Assembly: GCA_026936325.1 (NCBI GenBank)
Contig: JAPTHN010000143.1
Coordinates: 124,001-188,000 of the forward strand
Length of the DNA: 64,000 nt
Origin: Platynereis dumerilii
Taxonomy: Eukaryota; Annelida; Polychaeta; Phyllodocida; Nereididae
Direction: 5' to 3'
The notes beneath the pieces were generated by a model that was not told where the DNA came from, ran no database searches, and saw only the letters and a program-made list of their open reading frames with translations. The position numbers and the translations under genes are program-made. Positions 44,739-54,990 of the stretch are shown here, piece after piece; position 1 is the stretch's first letter, and every line of letters starts with the position of its first letter.

Positions 44739-45528
44739 ATGAACCCTACTTTCAAGGTCAAAAACTTTTCACTTCCTGGATTTTTCCACTCTTGATAATT
44801 ACACCCTCTTATGGTATTTTTTGCTCATTAAAGTCTCAAATTTACAAAATATCAGGATAATTGCACAGACTTAATCATGGCAATTCAACTTCCTGAAAGA
44901 CTAATTGCTGGGGGTTGTTCTGGATAAGGTTTTAAAGAAAGAGTTTATCTAAAAATTTGCTTTGAAAAAAATAAATCCGGGCACGCCCTTAAAAAAATGG
45001 AATTAAGACATATTGGAAAAATTTAAGAGTGTGGTTATTTTCAGAATGACTGTTCGAATTTTTTGGCAAAAGTATTGTAGAGTTTATATGGAAAAATATG
45101 AAATACTTGAAAGTATCTTTGAGACGAGACGTGCTAGACCTGTAAACATGACCCCTTGTCTGAATTTTGTTCTTGTTTTCTAGCGGCATCGAAAAATAAA
45201 AATTCTTTGAAAACTAAAATCACTCTATCACAGTATGAAAATGTGATGTAAATGTACTTGTGTCAATTTTCTGGAAGAAGTGGCATCTGGTAAGTCTTAT
45301 GGGTCTGAGTGTCGACCAATTTCATTAACAGAGTGGCAGCTTTCTACAGTAAGAAATATACTTTTCTACCAGGTTTAACTTTAAACCTAGTCCAAGCCAT
45401 ATTGTTGAAAAAGGGCCTGTAAGCCAAAATGCTGAAACCAGCTTAAAGGTTCAATCTGATCTTATGTGTTATCATTGAAATAGAGTATAGTGTTGATTTT
45501 GGAACTACTTTGACCAGGTCCCAGGCTG
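44739..45528. other. no gene recognised
   Basis: No domain, RNA gene or terminal repeat identified. Confidence 0.4.
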
Positions 45529-46151
45529 CACTCTCAACAAAAAGGTTTTATATGGAACCTTGAAGGGTTCTATAAGCTGGTATAGACAAGGAACCCTAAA
45601 AGGTTCATTATTCAACTTTAAAAAGGTTCCAACAGCAAACAAAAACAACACTTTGATAATCCAAATGAGTTGAACTCGTATAATGGAACCTCATTCTCTC
45701 AAGTTGGCAGCAGGGTGGATTGGCGACATTTTGGGCCTGTGGCAAAATAAGTTGATGGGCCCCCACATTCCTATTTGTGATATTTTTCCATTTATGTAAA
45801 GGTGGAGGGGCCCATTTCTACAAACGGCCCTCTCACATTGGGGCCCTTATCTAAAAGTTTCATTGAATCACAGTCTCAAACTTGGTCAAAAAGATCAACA
45901 TTTAGACTTTTTTCTTGATTTTTTATTTTTTGGCACCTTGCATGGGCCCCCTGAGTGGTTGGGCCCGTGGCAGCTGCCACTCTGCCACATAAGCCAGTCC
46001 GCTCCTGGTTGGCAGCATAGGATTCCATCTATAGGGCCTTCCCATCAGTATGAACCTTTTCAAATTCAGTTGAAGTCTACAAAAAATTTAGAAACTTTTT
46101 CGGCCGTGGGTTCTTTATGCATACCATCAAGAACTTTTTGCAGTAAGAGTG
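45529..46151 (+). mobile_element. MITE, CACTCTTAAC type, interrupted by an hAT-like element
   Basis: The ends CACTCTCAACAAAAAGGTT and ACTTTTTGCAGTAAGAGTG match the MITE family seen at 11.2, 13.5 and 27.6 kb. The interior is split at 45711-46007 by another element. The flanks read TG instead of TA. Confidence 0.8.
45711..46007. mobile_element. hAT-like MITE with 8-bp target duplication, nested
   Basis: GTTGGCAG occurs at both borders (45703-45710, 46008-46015), a perfect 8-bp target duplication. The tips CAGGGTGGATTGGC and, inverted, GCCAGTCCGCTCCTG resemble the CAGGGCCGGACTGGC tips of hAT MITEs. It is younger than the MITE that hosts it. Confidence 0.9.
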
Positions 46152-46649
46152 TGGATCAGTCTGATCTTTAATATCAGGTTGATGGTTAAATTTCACACAC
46201 ACACACATCAATTATTGTGGTTTTACCAATTTTGCCTTTGCAGCAGTACAGGCTTTCATTGTTTATGGGTCAAAATTTGGTAAAGCTGAAATTCTTGTCT
46301 CCAGTGTCTTAGAGCTGTTCACACAGACATGAATGTACATGCAAGGTTCGTGATGGTCATTTGTTTTAGAGCAACATATCAGCAAAAAATTTGGCACAGA
46401 AAATGTGTGGCAGACAACTTTTATCCCTTCCAAAAATTTAATGAAAGTGCCCTACCCCCCTGAAAATGGCCTGTCTCCACTAGCATTTTCCTTCACAAAT
46501 CACCTCAAATAAGTTAACTTGTCACCTTAATCCACCTCATTTGCACCTCAAATTGAACCTTGACCAACACCCTTTCAAATTCTAAAACCAGTGGCTTGAC
46601 TGATATTGTTACCCAACAACAGGGGGCTCTTTTGTCTTTGTCTCCAATC
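46152..46649. other. no gene recognised
   Basis: Contains a short CA run near 46194-46207. Nothing else. Confidence 0.4.
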
Positions 46650-47712
46650 TCATGTCATTAACGTCACACCCAGTGATTTTTCTCATAAAAAATCAACTGA
46701 CAAACATTTTTTTACACCACTTCGATTTTGATGATCTTTAGGAACCCTAGCAGCTGACTGAATAATCTGCAAGTCCATAAACTGCACAGAATGTAGATAA
46801 TTACACTATTTATACCAAAATGTCAGTTGTCCTACCTTGATTTGTCATTAACAAACGCCCTCCTGGCTAATTTTGGCAATGTATATCTGGACAAAAATCC
46901 CTGTGGAACTTTCTTTGGTGTACAAACGTCTTAATGTAGGACAAGATTGGAATCACATAATGTACTCACTGGTTCAAGGAAATATTAGTTTAAAATTGTC
47001 AACATGTCATTAACGAACACGGTTTTAATAAACTATGTGTGATTCTAATGGCATTTTTGGCACTATCACTCTAAAATCCCAATGGAAGTGACACTAGTCA
47101 TTGGCAAATGTGACGTCACATGCATTTCGGAAGTCCTGATTTATTTGCACAGTTGCAGCAGTATACCACTTCAGTAAGCTTCCTGGGTGCAGCATACATA
47201 TAAAAACAATAAAATTTCTTACATTTTTCAAATAATTTTTGCACTTATGATATATTACTAACTTATATGCACAAGTAAGAGGCTCAGGAGTAATTTACCA
47301 GCCATTAGTGTCACAAGCGTCATATTTTGTCATTAACGTCACAATTCACAAGTCAAAAATAGCTAATTTTGGGGGGTTTATTGCTGGATTTGAAGTTTAA
47401 AAAGTGTTACGCAGGATCTTTTTTCGTAGGAAACATTTGGCATGTGTACAATTTAGTAACTAAATAGAGTTTGGTGTGCTGAAATCAAGTAGTGTGAAAG
47501 AAAAACTTAATGGAAGTGTAGAAAAAATTTAAATGTAATTATTTGCCATTTATTTTGATTGTGGTTGGTGTCAGGCAGATAGCAGTACTCTTTTTATTAT
47601 ATGATTGTTCTGTCTGTACCTCATACTACCTCTGCATCAGAGCAGATGGTATGATTGTGTTCATTTAGAAAAAATATAGGGGGTTTTTACAGCGTGATGT
47701 TAATGACGCCTA
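46650..47712. repeat. region with repeated TGTCATTAACGTCAC motif
   Basis: TGTCATTAACGTCACA or variants occur near 46652, 46847, 47006 and 47329, and inverted near 47692 (GTGATGTTAATGACGCC). This resembles the internal motif arrays of the TIR elements elsewhere in the window, but I could not fix terminal repeats, so the element's limits are uncertain. Confidence 0.45.
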
Positions 47713-49250
47713 AAAGCAGTACCTGGTATTTACCTCCACTGCACATAAAAACTGTGCTTCCTGACCCTTGGACATCAAAGTACAATGAAAGGTGATTGTT
47801 TTACCTAGCAAAATAAATCGAAAGGAGCTCCTTTAAACCTGATTTCAAATCAACTTTTTGCCTGACTGAAATTTCACCGTTTTCAAATTTTGACCCTTAT
47901 AAATAAACTTTTAAGCCACTGAACAGGATTCAATTGAAGTCAGTCTAGGTCAAGGTTTCGTAGTACCAATCATGACAACTGTTTTATAATGTCATCATTT
48001 TGATTAAGATCCAATCAAATGAATGGGACATAAATTTGATGATTCATATTAAATTATCACCAGAGACTCAGTATACCGGTCAATGGTGGTATATGAGCAA
48101 TTAGCCATAGGCCTGTAGGCCAAGTGAAAATATCCGGGTACAGACCTAGTGAAAATATCCGGGAAAAACTGGCAAGCCCCTAGGGGCAAGCCATGGACTA
48201 ATTTTTTATTTCATAATATATTTTCCTCTATATAGGCCTATATGATATATACCTCTAAAAGTCTAATTTGATGTCTTATATTCCCTCTTAACTCCATAAT
48301 ATTATGTCTCCTGTAATACTGCATTTTCCATCGAACTTCCTTTTATATTCCCTCTATATAAATTCCATATCTTTTCTTAATTTGCCATATTTTTCCTCAT
48401 ATCTTCCCTGACTTTCCAAGGGAAAACACCAGAATCAGATAAAAAAGTGACCTAGACATGAGATAAATTAATATCTTATTCTAACAATAATTCATAACTT
48501 TGATCTCCAAAATGAAAGTGTTATTTCATTGACATGGTTGCAAGACGTCCAAAAAGTTACCTATAATTTATTCAATGGTCAGTTTTTAATTGTGAACATT
48601 TACTTTTTTATACCCTGGTATTAATTTCTGATCCAAAATAAAAGATGCTTTTAAATTATTTGACTTATAGTCGTGAAAAAGAGTTCTTTGTTCAATATTA
48701 TAATTCACGAAGTTATTTTGTATAAAAAATAATTCGAACATGATCATGGTTTGAAAATTTGAAAATTCGACAGCTAACTGAGTAACTTAGATTTGCACAA
48801 AAAAATAAAAAAAGGAAGATAGATGTCCCAAATAATGACATTAAAGGATATAGGAACTATATTCAGAGATTAAAAGATAAGAATTTGACATGTATGTGTC
48901 ATATTGTCAGTTTCACTTTCTTTGAGTTTGACCTTGCATGCAAGTCTGCCAAGTTGACACTTGGCAGATTTCGAAAGAGATGAAAGCATTTATGATAAAA
49001 CCAATTGACAGTTTCGCATGTCTGTGAGTACAGACTTCCAAACTAGCAATCAGAGCCAATTAGAGCCAATTAAGGTCAATTAAGAGTTAATTGGGCTCCA
49101 GGAGACTTAACTGATAGGGGTACGTGTTGAGTAATTAGTTTGTACCCTTTTGACACCCTTACAATCAACACAATTCACTCTAGGATGCGTCAGGCTTGGT
49201 TGATTTCAGTTAGCAATAGCGAAACTGCCACAGGGAAATCCTGAATAGCT
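47713..49250. other. no gene recognised; upstream of the TNFR gene
   Basis: AT-rich. The stretch near 49050-49100 has short AGAGCCAATTA-type repeats. No exon recognised. Confidence 0.4.
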
Positions 49251-49452
49251 CATTGAATATTCATGACATGTGGCATGTGCGTCATTACTGTTCTCGATCC
49301 TCATTGGCTGATATTAGTTTCGGAATACCCTCATATACATGGTGGGGCAATGGTGCAGTCATTCAAAGTCTCTCAAATCTAAATTTCATTCATTCATTTG
49401 AAACAGTGATTTCAAGAAAGATACAGAAATATTGTTACATTCTCTATTCACA
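49251..49452 (+). promoter_or_regulatory. putative TNFR promoter and 5' UTR
   Basis: An inverted CCAAT (ATTGGCTGAT, near 49303) lies about 150 bp upstream of the start codon. A TATA-like TCATATACATGG follows near 49330. Assignment rests on position only. Confidence 0.25.
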
Positions 49453-49572
49453 ATGGAAGGCTGTATTGGATCTACTGGATACCCAAAATGTTCAATTCTA
49501 GGCCTGTTTGCTATTTTGGTACTTTTCTCCAACATTTCATCATCTCAAGCATGGGACAGTGAAGAAAGTTTG
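49453..49572 (+). CDS. TNFR exon 1: signal peptide
   Basis: Forty codons begin MEGCIGSTGYPKCSILGLFA and end DSEESL, with donor GTAAGTGC and phase 0. The hydrophobic core is typical of a signal peptide. The frame is closed upstream by a stop, and this ATG is the only one giving a leader joined to exon 2. Confidence 0.85.
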
Positions 49573-52500
49573 GTAAGTGCATAATTACTAGACATTATTT
49601 TATTAATAAGATAAATAAATATCTATATATTTTTTAATAATTGCATAAATTTAATTTAACATCTTCACCATAGATTGTGATATGACAGGCTTCTTGAAAA
49701 TAGCTGTTGATTTAAATCCCTCTTTGATTAAAGTTTTCAATGTATGCATGTCATTAATTATCCAAATTTGGTGGAAGGTATTTATTTATTCAATGAAAAG
49801 AAATTAATCAATAACATTGTTTTCAACTTTTACCTGCTTTATCGACGACCTTTCTGCCTACAAATTTATCTCAAATTAGCAGTTTTCCCCAAAAGAATTT
49901 TTTTTGGAAAACCTCAATAGTTTTGCAAAGTACAAAGGTAGGCCTGTAGGCTGTTACGGTTTTCCGGAAGTTGTAGGCTTATGCTTCAACCACAGCATGT
50001 GATAAAACATGGGAGTAAAATGATCTGTTACAGATGTACATGTGCTATTCTTTAATTTTGTAATAATTATAATGTTGAATGTGATCACATTCATGTTCAG
50101 ATATCTTGTTATTATATGCTTATGTTCTATATTAATGAAGTATAATAATCAGTGATTGGAATGTTTAAACTTTTCCATGAAAAATATGATTAAATAAACT
50201 TTTCAGATCAGGATGTAAACTTTTGTGAATGTTATTTAATTGTAGTAGGCATATTACAAAATTCGAGTTATTGCAAATTTAATTCATTTTCGTCATTATA
50301 AATAACTTGTATGGGCCCATGTTGCGAAATATTTAATAATAACAAGCCAAATGTATGATTCATTCTTTCCTAGCAAAATTGTTATATCTTATTGGAGGGT
50401 TGTTGAATCAAAACTTTATGTTGTCAAAATTGGAATTTCTATAAATGATGAACTTCGTAATAATATTTCATTCACACGTTTTTATAAATCCTTTGAAATT
50501 CCAATTAGGATATGTGCATAAATATAGATGGATAGATAGAATAATGTCTTATAGATAGATAAAAGACAATCAGGTTCCAATTTGAATAAACAAATGATCC
50601 CAAAGATACTATAAAGTGGAAGGCCTATATATTCATGTATTTATAAAACATATGGTAAATATCAATATCTTTACTGCACATCCTGTATATATCACTTTCA
50701 GAGTTATGACTATGTTTTTAATAATTACCCAAGGGGAACATATCAACAGTGAATCATAATAATAGGGTTGAGAACTGATCATACAGGACATACAGGATGT
50801 AATATCTGTGACATACTCAGTTGCCTAAAAATACCTGAGTTACTCATGCGTTCCAAAGAAGTATTTTTGCACTAAGACAAATTTCAAGGCTTTACCTTTG
50901 GAAACCGAAAGTTGACCTTTTGGAAATTTTCGGCTTCAAGGTAAGACATATTCACAAAAAGGATAGGACATCTGCTGAGACAGGCATTCTTTATAAATAA
51001 ATGGTTTATTTTGTGGAATGAAACTTCCTATATATAAATTCTAGTTTCACTTCCCATGGTCTTACATTTTAACCTGAAGATTTCTCAAAAACTTAAAGTC
51101 TATTTTTGGACATGAGCAGTATGGAAAGTTTAGAAAATGCAATTATAATTCATAGGCATGCACTCCAGAAAACATGGATAGGTTTTATAAGCCTTCAAAG
51201 TGAATTTCTCTGTAATTGATCAAGAGAGAGAAAACTGTTCAAATTAAATTTTCAAAATCCATGGGGCATGGGCAATAATTAAACCAAAGCTACTGTTAGC
51301 TACATTAACTTTACCAGATTCATAAATTTAGTTACATGTATAAATGTTAATAGGTTGTCTTAAATCAAAATATTCAACATGACAGTGTGCTTATTATATT
51401 GGAGTGGATTGCAGCTTCACAGTTATTACATTAATGACGGAACCTGTCTTAAATCATAACATTCAACAGAAAGTTTTGCTATTGTCTGATAACAAATGTG
51501 TCTTGTAAAGTTTGACTATTGTCTTGGAATGGCTAGCACTTCATAGTTGTTTTAAAACAGAATCTGTTTAAAATCAGAACCATCAACATGAAGCTTGGAT
51601 ATTAGGCTTGATTGATTTGCAGCTTCATTGCTGTTATTATTATGAAAAAGTCTGTAAATCCTTGAGTGTGTTAAATCGAAACATTCCATATAAAGTCTTG
51701 AAGTGACTAGCGGCTTCATAGTTATTACAAGTAAAAACAAATTATCTCTGAAATCAAAACAATAAACAGCTTTGTTATTGTCTTGGAATTTCTAGCAGCT
51801 TCAAGGTTATTATATCACAAATTCTGCCTCAAATCAAATCAATTCAAAAGTTTGGTTTATTGTCTTTGGACTGAATGGACTGAATGAAGTAACAGTCATG
51901 TTGATGTATATTATGATTCAATCAGTTGATAATCCAAATTATACCATTTGACACCTCTGTCAGCCAATCATGAGCCAGTATTTCACTGCAATAAAACCCA
52001 TATTCTTTGTTGTCCAGTTATCCTCCCATGGGAGAATAACAAGTGAAGCTGTGAAAAACCCACAGCAACAAATGACAAGTTTAAGTTTTGTCTTATGGTA
52101 TAAGCCGGTTATTCACCGCGGGATCGGCAATATGTGTTTTTCACATATTACCTCTCCCAAGGTGAATAACCTATACTTGTGTAAAATTATAAATTTTTAA
52201 AGTTTTACAAAATTTGAAGTAACAGTCAGTTATTAAGGCCAAGCTTAGTTGACCTTTAGCTTCTCAGATGAACCGACCCAACATATTTTTTAATTTTTGT
52301 ATTTTATTTTTTTGCAGCGCTCCACCTCAGAATGTACGAGATTCGAACACAGTGTTATGGTGAATGGTTCAACATTCTGCAAGAGTTGTAGTTTATGCAA
52401 TCCAGGAGAGGGCATCAGGAGACATTGCTCAGCTCACAGAGACACCTTGTGTGTAACCTGCAAAGCTGGGAGGAAGTTTTCCATGGAAATTAATGGCCAA

Positions 52501-54348
52501 CGAAAATGTGTGAGATGCAGACACTGTCATGGACATCAAACCGTGAAAAAAGAATGCACACCAACCAGTGACACCGTATGTGGAGGTTGCAAGCAAGGTA
52601 TGTTTATTTTTCATTTTTTTCTTTTAAATTTGGTTGCAAGCAAGGTATGTTTATTTTTCATTTTTTTCTTTTAAATTTGAAGCACTCTTTGGGCGTTCTT
52701 CATGAGGCGACTCAGTATGGCTACCGAAATGTGTACAAAAAAGTTCTCCTTTACGAGAGAAAACCGTTGTTTTTATGGTTTGTACTGTTGTTTTAACGTT
52801 CGGTTATTGTAGGCAGCTGGGTTTGCAGTGTGTCACAACGTTGTGACGCAATATCAAAGATATGGCTTTAGCAAGCACCGTTTTGACGATGTTTTCTCAA
52901 CATTGTAGGCAATGGTAAGGGTTCGACGTTAGCTTGCGATGTTGTGGCAATGTTGTAAAAATAATCTCAACGTCCCGTTCATGTTGTGGCAACATAATCT
53001 CTACCATACATATCTACGTGACCAACAGACCAGCCCTCCACCAATTAGCAACGTCATGATTTACGTCATGTGCTCCTTGGGATTGTATCCTTTAGTAAAT
53101 GTGGTAGCAGCACTGCAGCATGTGGACTACATAACAATAAAATAAATTAAATTATTATTTTTCACTCCAGGTTACTATTATGACCCCGTGACTATGGAAT
53201 GCAGAGAGTGCAGCCCTTGCAACAAGAACTTGCTCTCTCAAGGGCTCATTGTGAGACTGGAAGAGTGCTCTGACAACCCTACTGATAGACAGTGCCCTCT
53301 TTTGGACATTGAATATACCGGTAAGGATTACATCTTAAATTCAGTTTCTTTCTTTCTTCTTCCAATATTGATCTGAAATTGAATCTTTCCGTTTAATTTT
53401 TTAGTACTCCGTTGCTCATAAATATGGAATACTCCATTGAAATTGATAACAGCAACTTCTACTGAAGCACATGATAGTCTGATTCAATGGTAACTACTTC
53501 CAATTACTGCTAAAGGGAAGAGCATGCTCTCGTGTAAAACATGTGCTGCAGGCATTAGACTGAGGAAAAGTTACAGCAGCACGAAATATGGAAATTCAGG
53601 GGGTATTTTAGTGAGGAGCATTCAACCAAAAATTAAAAATTCTTGCAAAAAAATGTAGTCGACTAGAGAAGATGACTTGACTTTGACAATGGACCTTGCT
53701 TGCATTCACACTCTGAAATTGACTTTTATTTGAAACTTTTTTTCCAAAAAAGTATTCCATATTTATGAGCAGGAGTGTATTTTTTTTACATTTTCAAAGA
53801 TATTTTTCTTACTTTTGTTAAGACAGTAATAATTCCCTGGTATTAATTGGACATAGCATTGCAAAATATACGCAATTCTGACCTGGCTGTTGATACATGT
53901 CCTCATCAATAAACATAATAATAGCTTCAGCAGCATAATCTACAACAAACTTCTTTTTTTTTCAGATGACTCCGACATATTATACCCAGAAGATGAATCA
54001 AATCATGAGGACGAACATTTGTCCAAAACACCGTCTCCTAACTTCAGCAACGAATCTCCCATAAATGTCGAAACCACAGAAGTGAACAAGTCAAGAGAAT
54101 CGGATAAAAATGCGTTGAGTGAAAGTTCGCTGCAACAAGACCACAAATTTTTCTACGCCGGAGTCGCCTGTTTTTGTGCTTCCGCCATCTTTATGACGTC
54201 ATCGTTTATCTTTTGTTGTCATGCCATGAAGAAGATTAATGAAAAGCGAGATCGGAAACGCTTGCCACGTAACAACCCCATATACAGGCAGATAGTCTGT
54301 CCGAAAACGCCAGTCGAAACGAGCATTGCTTCATTAGACACAGTATAA
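49453..54348 (+). CDS. TNF-receptor-superfamily membrane protein, whole gene (4 exons)
   Basis: Exons 49453-49572, 52318-52597, 53171-53320 and 53966-54348 join in phase into 310 codons. Signal peptide: about residues 1-33 (hydrophobic LGLFAILVLFSNISS). Three TNFR cysteine-rich domains: residues 46-85, 88-128 and 131-173 (patterns CxxC, CxxC, ending DTLC, DTVC, DRQC). Then an acidic, serine-rich stalk with NFS and NGS glycosylation sites, a membrane segment at about 245-268 (FYAGVACFCASAIFMTSSFI) and a 42-residue basic tail. The CRD style (CRDs ending TSDTVCGGC) resembles the EDAR/XEDAR/TROY group, but this is a guess. It should bind a TNF-like ligand at the cell surface. No death domain is visible, and no clear TRAF-binding motif (PVETS is only a weak candidate). 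Confidence 0.92.
49573..51354. other. TNFR intron 1, first part
   Basis: AT-rich and non-coding. A short TAGATAGATA run lies near 50530-50560. No elements with paired ends were recognised. Confidence 0.5.
51355..51870 (+). repeat. degenerate tandem repeat, period about 80-105 bp (TNFR intron 1)
   Basis: About six diverged units each contain AAATCAAAACATTCAACA-like, then TATTGTCTTGGAAT-like, then TAGCAGCTTCATAGTTATTA-like blocks (near 51361, 51452, 51570, 51674, 51751 and 51838). It is an old array, not reported by any open frame. Confidence 0.65.
51940..52175 (+). mobile_element. MITE with TTATACCATTTGA / GGTGAATAACC ends (copy 3)
   Basis: A diverged relative of the copies at 35.7 and 36.9 kb, in TNFR intron 1 about 140 bp upstream of exon 2. 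Confidence 0.65.
52318..52597 (+). CDS. TNFR exon 2: first two cysteine-rich domains
   Basis: Starts RSTSECTRFE and ends TSDTVCGGCKQ, with 14 cysteines spaced as in TNFR domains. Acceptor TTTTTTTGCAG; donor GTATGTTT; ends in phase 1. A 47-bp duplication (52585-52678) places a second identical donor 47 bases downstream; using it would shift the frame. Confidence 0.93.
52585..52678 (+). repeat. 47-bp tandem duplication spanning the exon 2 splice donor
   Basis: The sequence from GGTTGCAAGCAAGGTATGTT through TTTCTTTTAAATTT appears twice in direct succession, starting at 52585 and 52632. Both copies include exon end, donor and intron start, and they are identical. Confidence 0.95.
52815..53100 (+). 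repeat. ACGTTG-rich dispersed element (copy 3, TNFR intron 2)
   Basis: Related to 28540-28815, with shared CTCTACCATACATATCTACG, TGACCAACAGA and GCCCTCCACCAATTAGCAA blocks. It ends about 70 bp before exon 3. Confidence 0.6.
53171..53320 (+). CDS. TNFR exon 3: third cysteine-rich domain
   Basis: Encodes YYYDPVTMECRECSPCNKNL, then EECSDNPTDRQCPLLDIEYT. Acceptor TTTCACTCCAG; donor GTAAGG; phase 1 in and out. Confidence 0.92.
53405..53778. mobile_element. TIR element, GCTCATAAATATGGAATA ends (copy 2, TNFR intron 3)
   Basis: The ends TTGCTCATAAATATGGAATA and TATTCCATATTTATGAGCAG are inverted repeats. It is inverted relative to 34218-34610 and fills most of intron 3. Confidence 0.8.
53966..54348 (+). 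CDS. TNFR exon 4: stalk, membrane segment and tail
   Basis: After acceptor TTTTTTTTCAG it encodes DDSDILYPEDESNHEDEHLS, a serine/threonine-rich stalk, the membrane segment and a basic stop-transfer region (KKINEKRDRKRL). It ends TSIASLDTV before TAA. The C-terminal DTV resembles a class I PDZ-binding end (S/T-x-V), which is an inference. Confidence 0.9.
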
Positions 54349-54990
54349 GAAGAGGCGGAATTTTTTTCACGAACTCTTTATATACACTCCAATTTGACTG
54401 CTCAAAAAATGTTGATTGCAGAAATTGACAAACATTTTTGACCTTGGCATAATGCCTAGATCTATCTCAGGATATACACACTTTGTGAAATTGACAATTT
54501 CACAAAGAGGTTGATTCAAAACATTTGCACTTCCCTTGTATTGTCCAAGGGAATCTCTACTTTATCCTGGGCCAATTAGTTTGCCTCCAGAGTACCATAG
54601 CTATATTAGCTATGTATAATTATCAATTATATACAATGACAATGGGGATTTGAATCTCACTTTAAATATCTCATTTTCACAATCCTGCACCTGTGATAGA
54701 TACTCAAAACAGTATTATTTTGCTATTACTAATTGATGAGTACCTTTTTCACCTATCATCCCATGACTTGTACATATTGTAAATAATCTTATGAATGTAA
54801 ATATTGTATATAATCTCATGAATGTAAATATTGTGTATTTGTAATATCATAATAATGCAGACAGTGTCTGATGTAGTGACCACTAAACTAGTAAAAGTAT
54901 ATACCAACATGAGAAAATTTGACAAAACATTACACAAAATTTGACAAAACATTACACAAATAATTAAAGTCTTGATTGAATGAATGTTCA
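54349..54990 (+). other. TNFR 3' untranslated region
   Basis: Contains tandemly repeated ATGAATGTAAATATTGT blocks (54790-54835) and a 22-bp duplication of AAATTTGACAAAACATTACA (54916-54960). Confidence 0.5.
54963..54968 (+). terminator. polyadenylation signal ATTAAA
   Basis: ATTAAA followed within 30 bases by TG-rich sequence, about 615 bp after the TNFR stop codon. A plausible variant poly(A) signal. Confidence 0.45.

Noticed and set aside
49225-49245. NF-kappaB site upstream of the TNFR gene
   Set aside because: GGGAAATCCT only approximates the consensus, and a single weak match in 200 bp is expected by chance.
52429-52614. Minus-strand frame over TNFR exon 2
   Set aside because: It is a shadow of the real plus-strand exon, whose cysteine pattern and splice sites are convincing.
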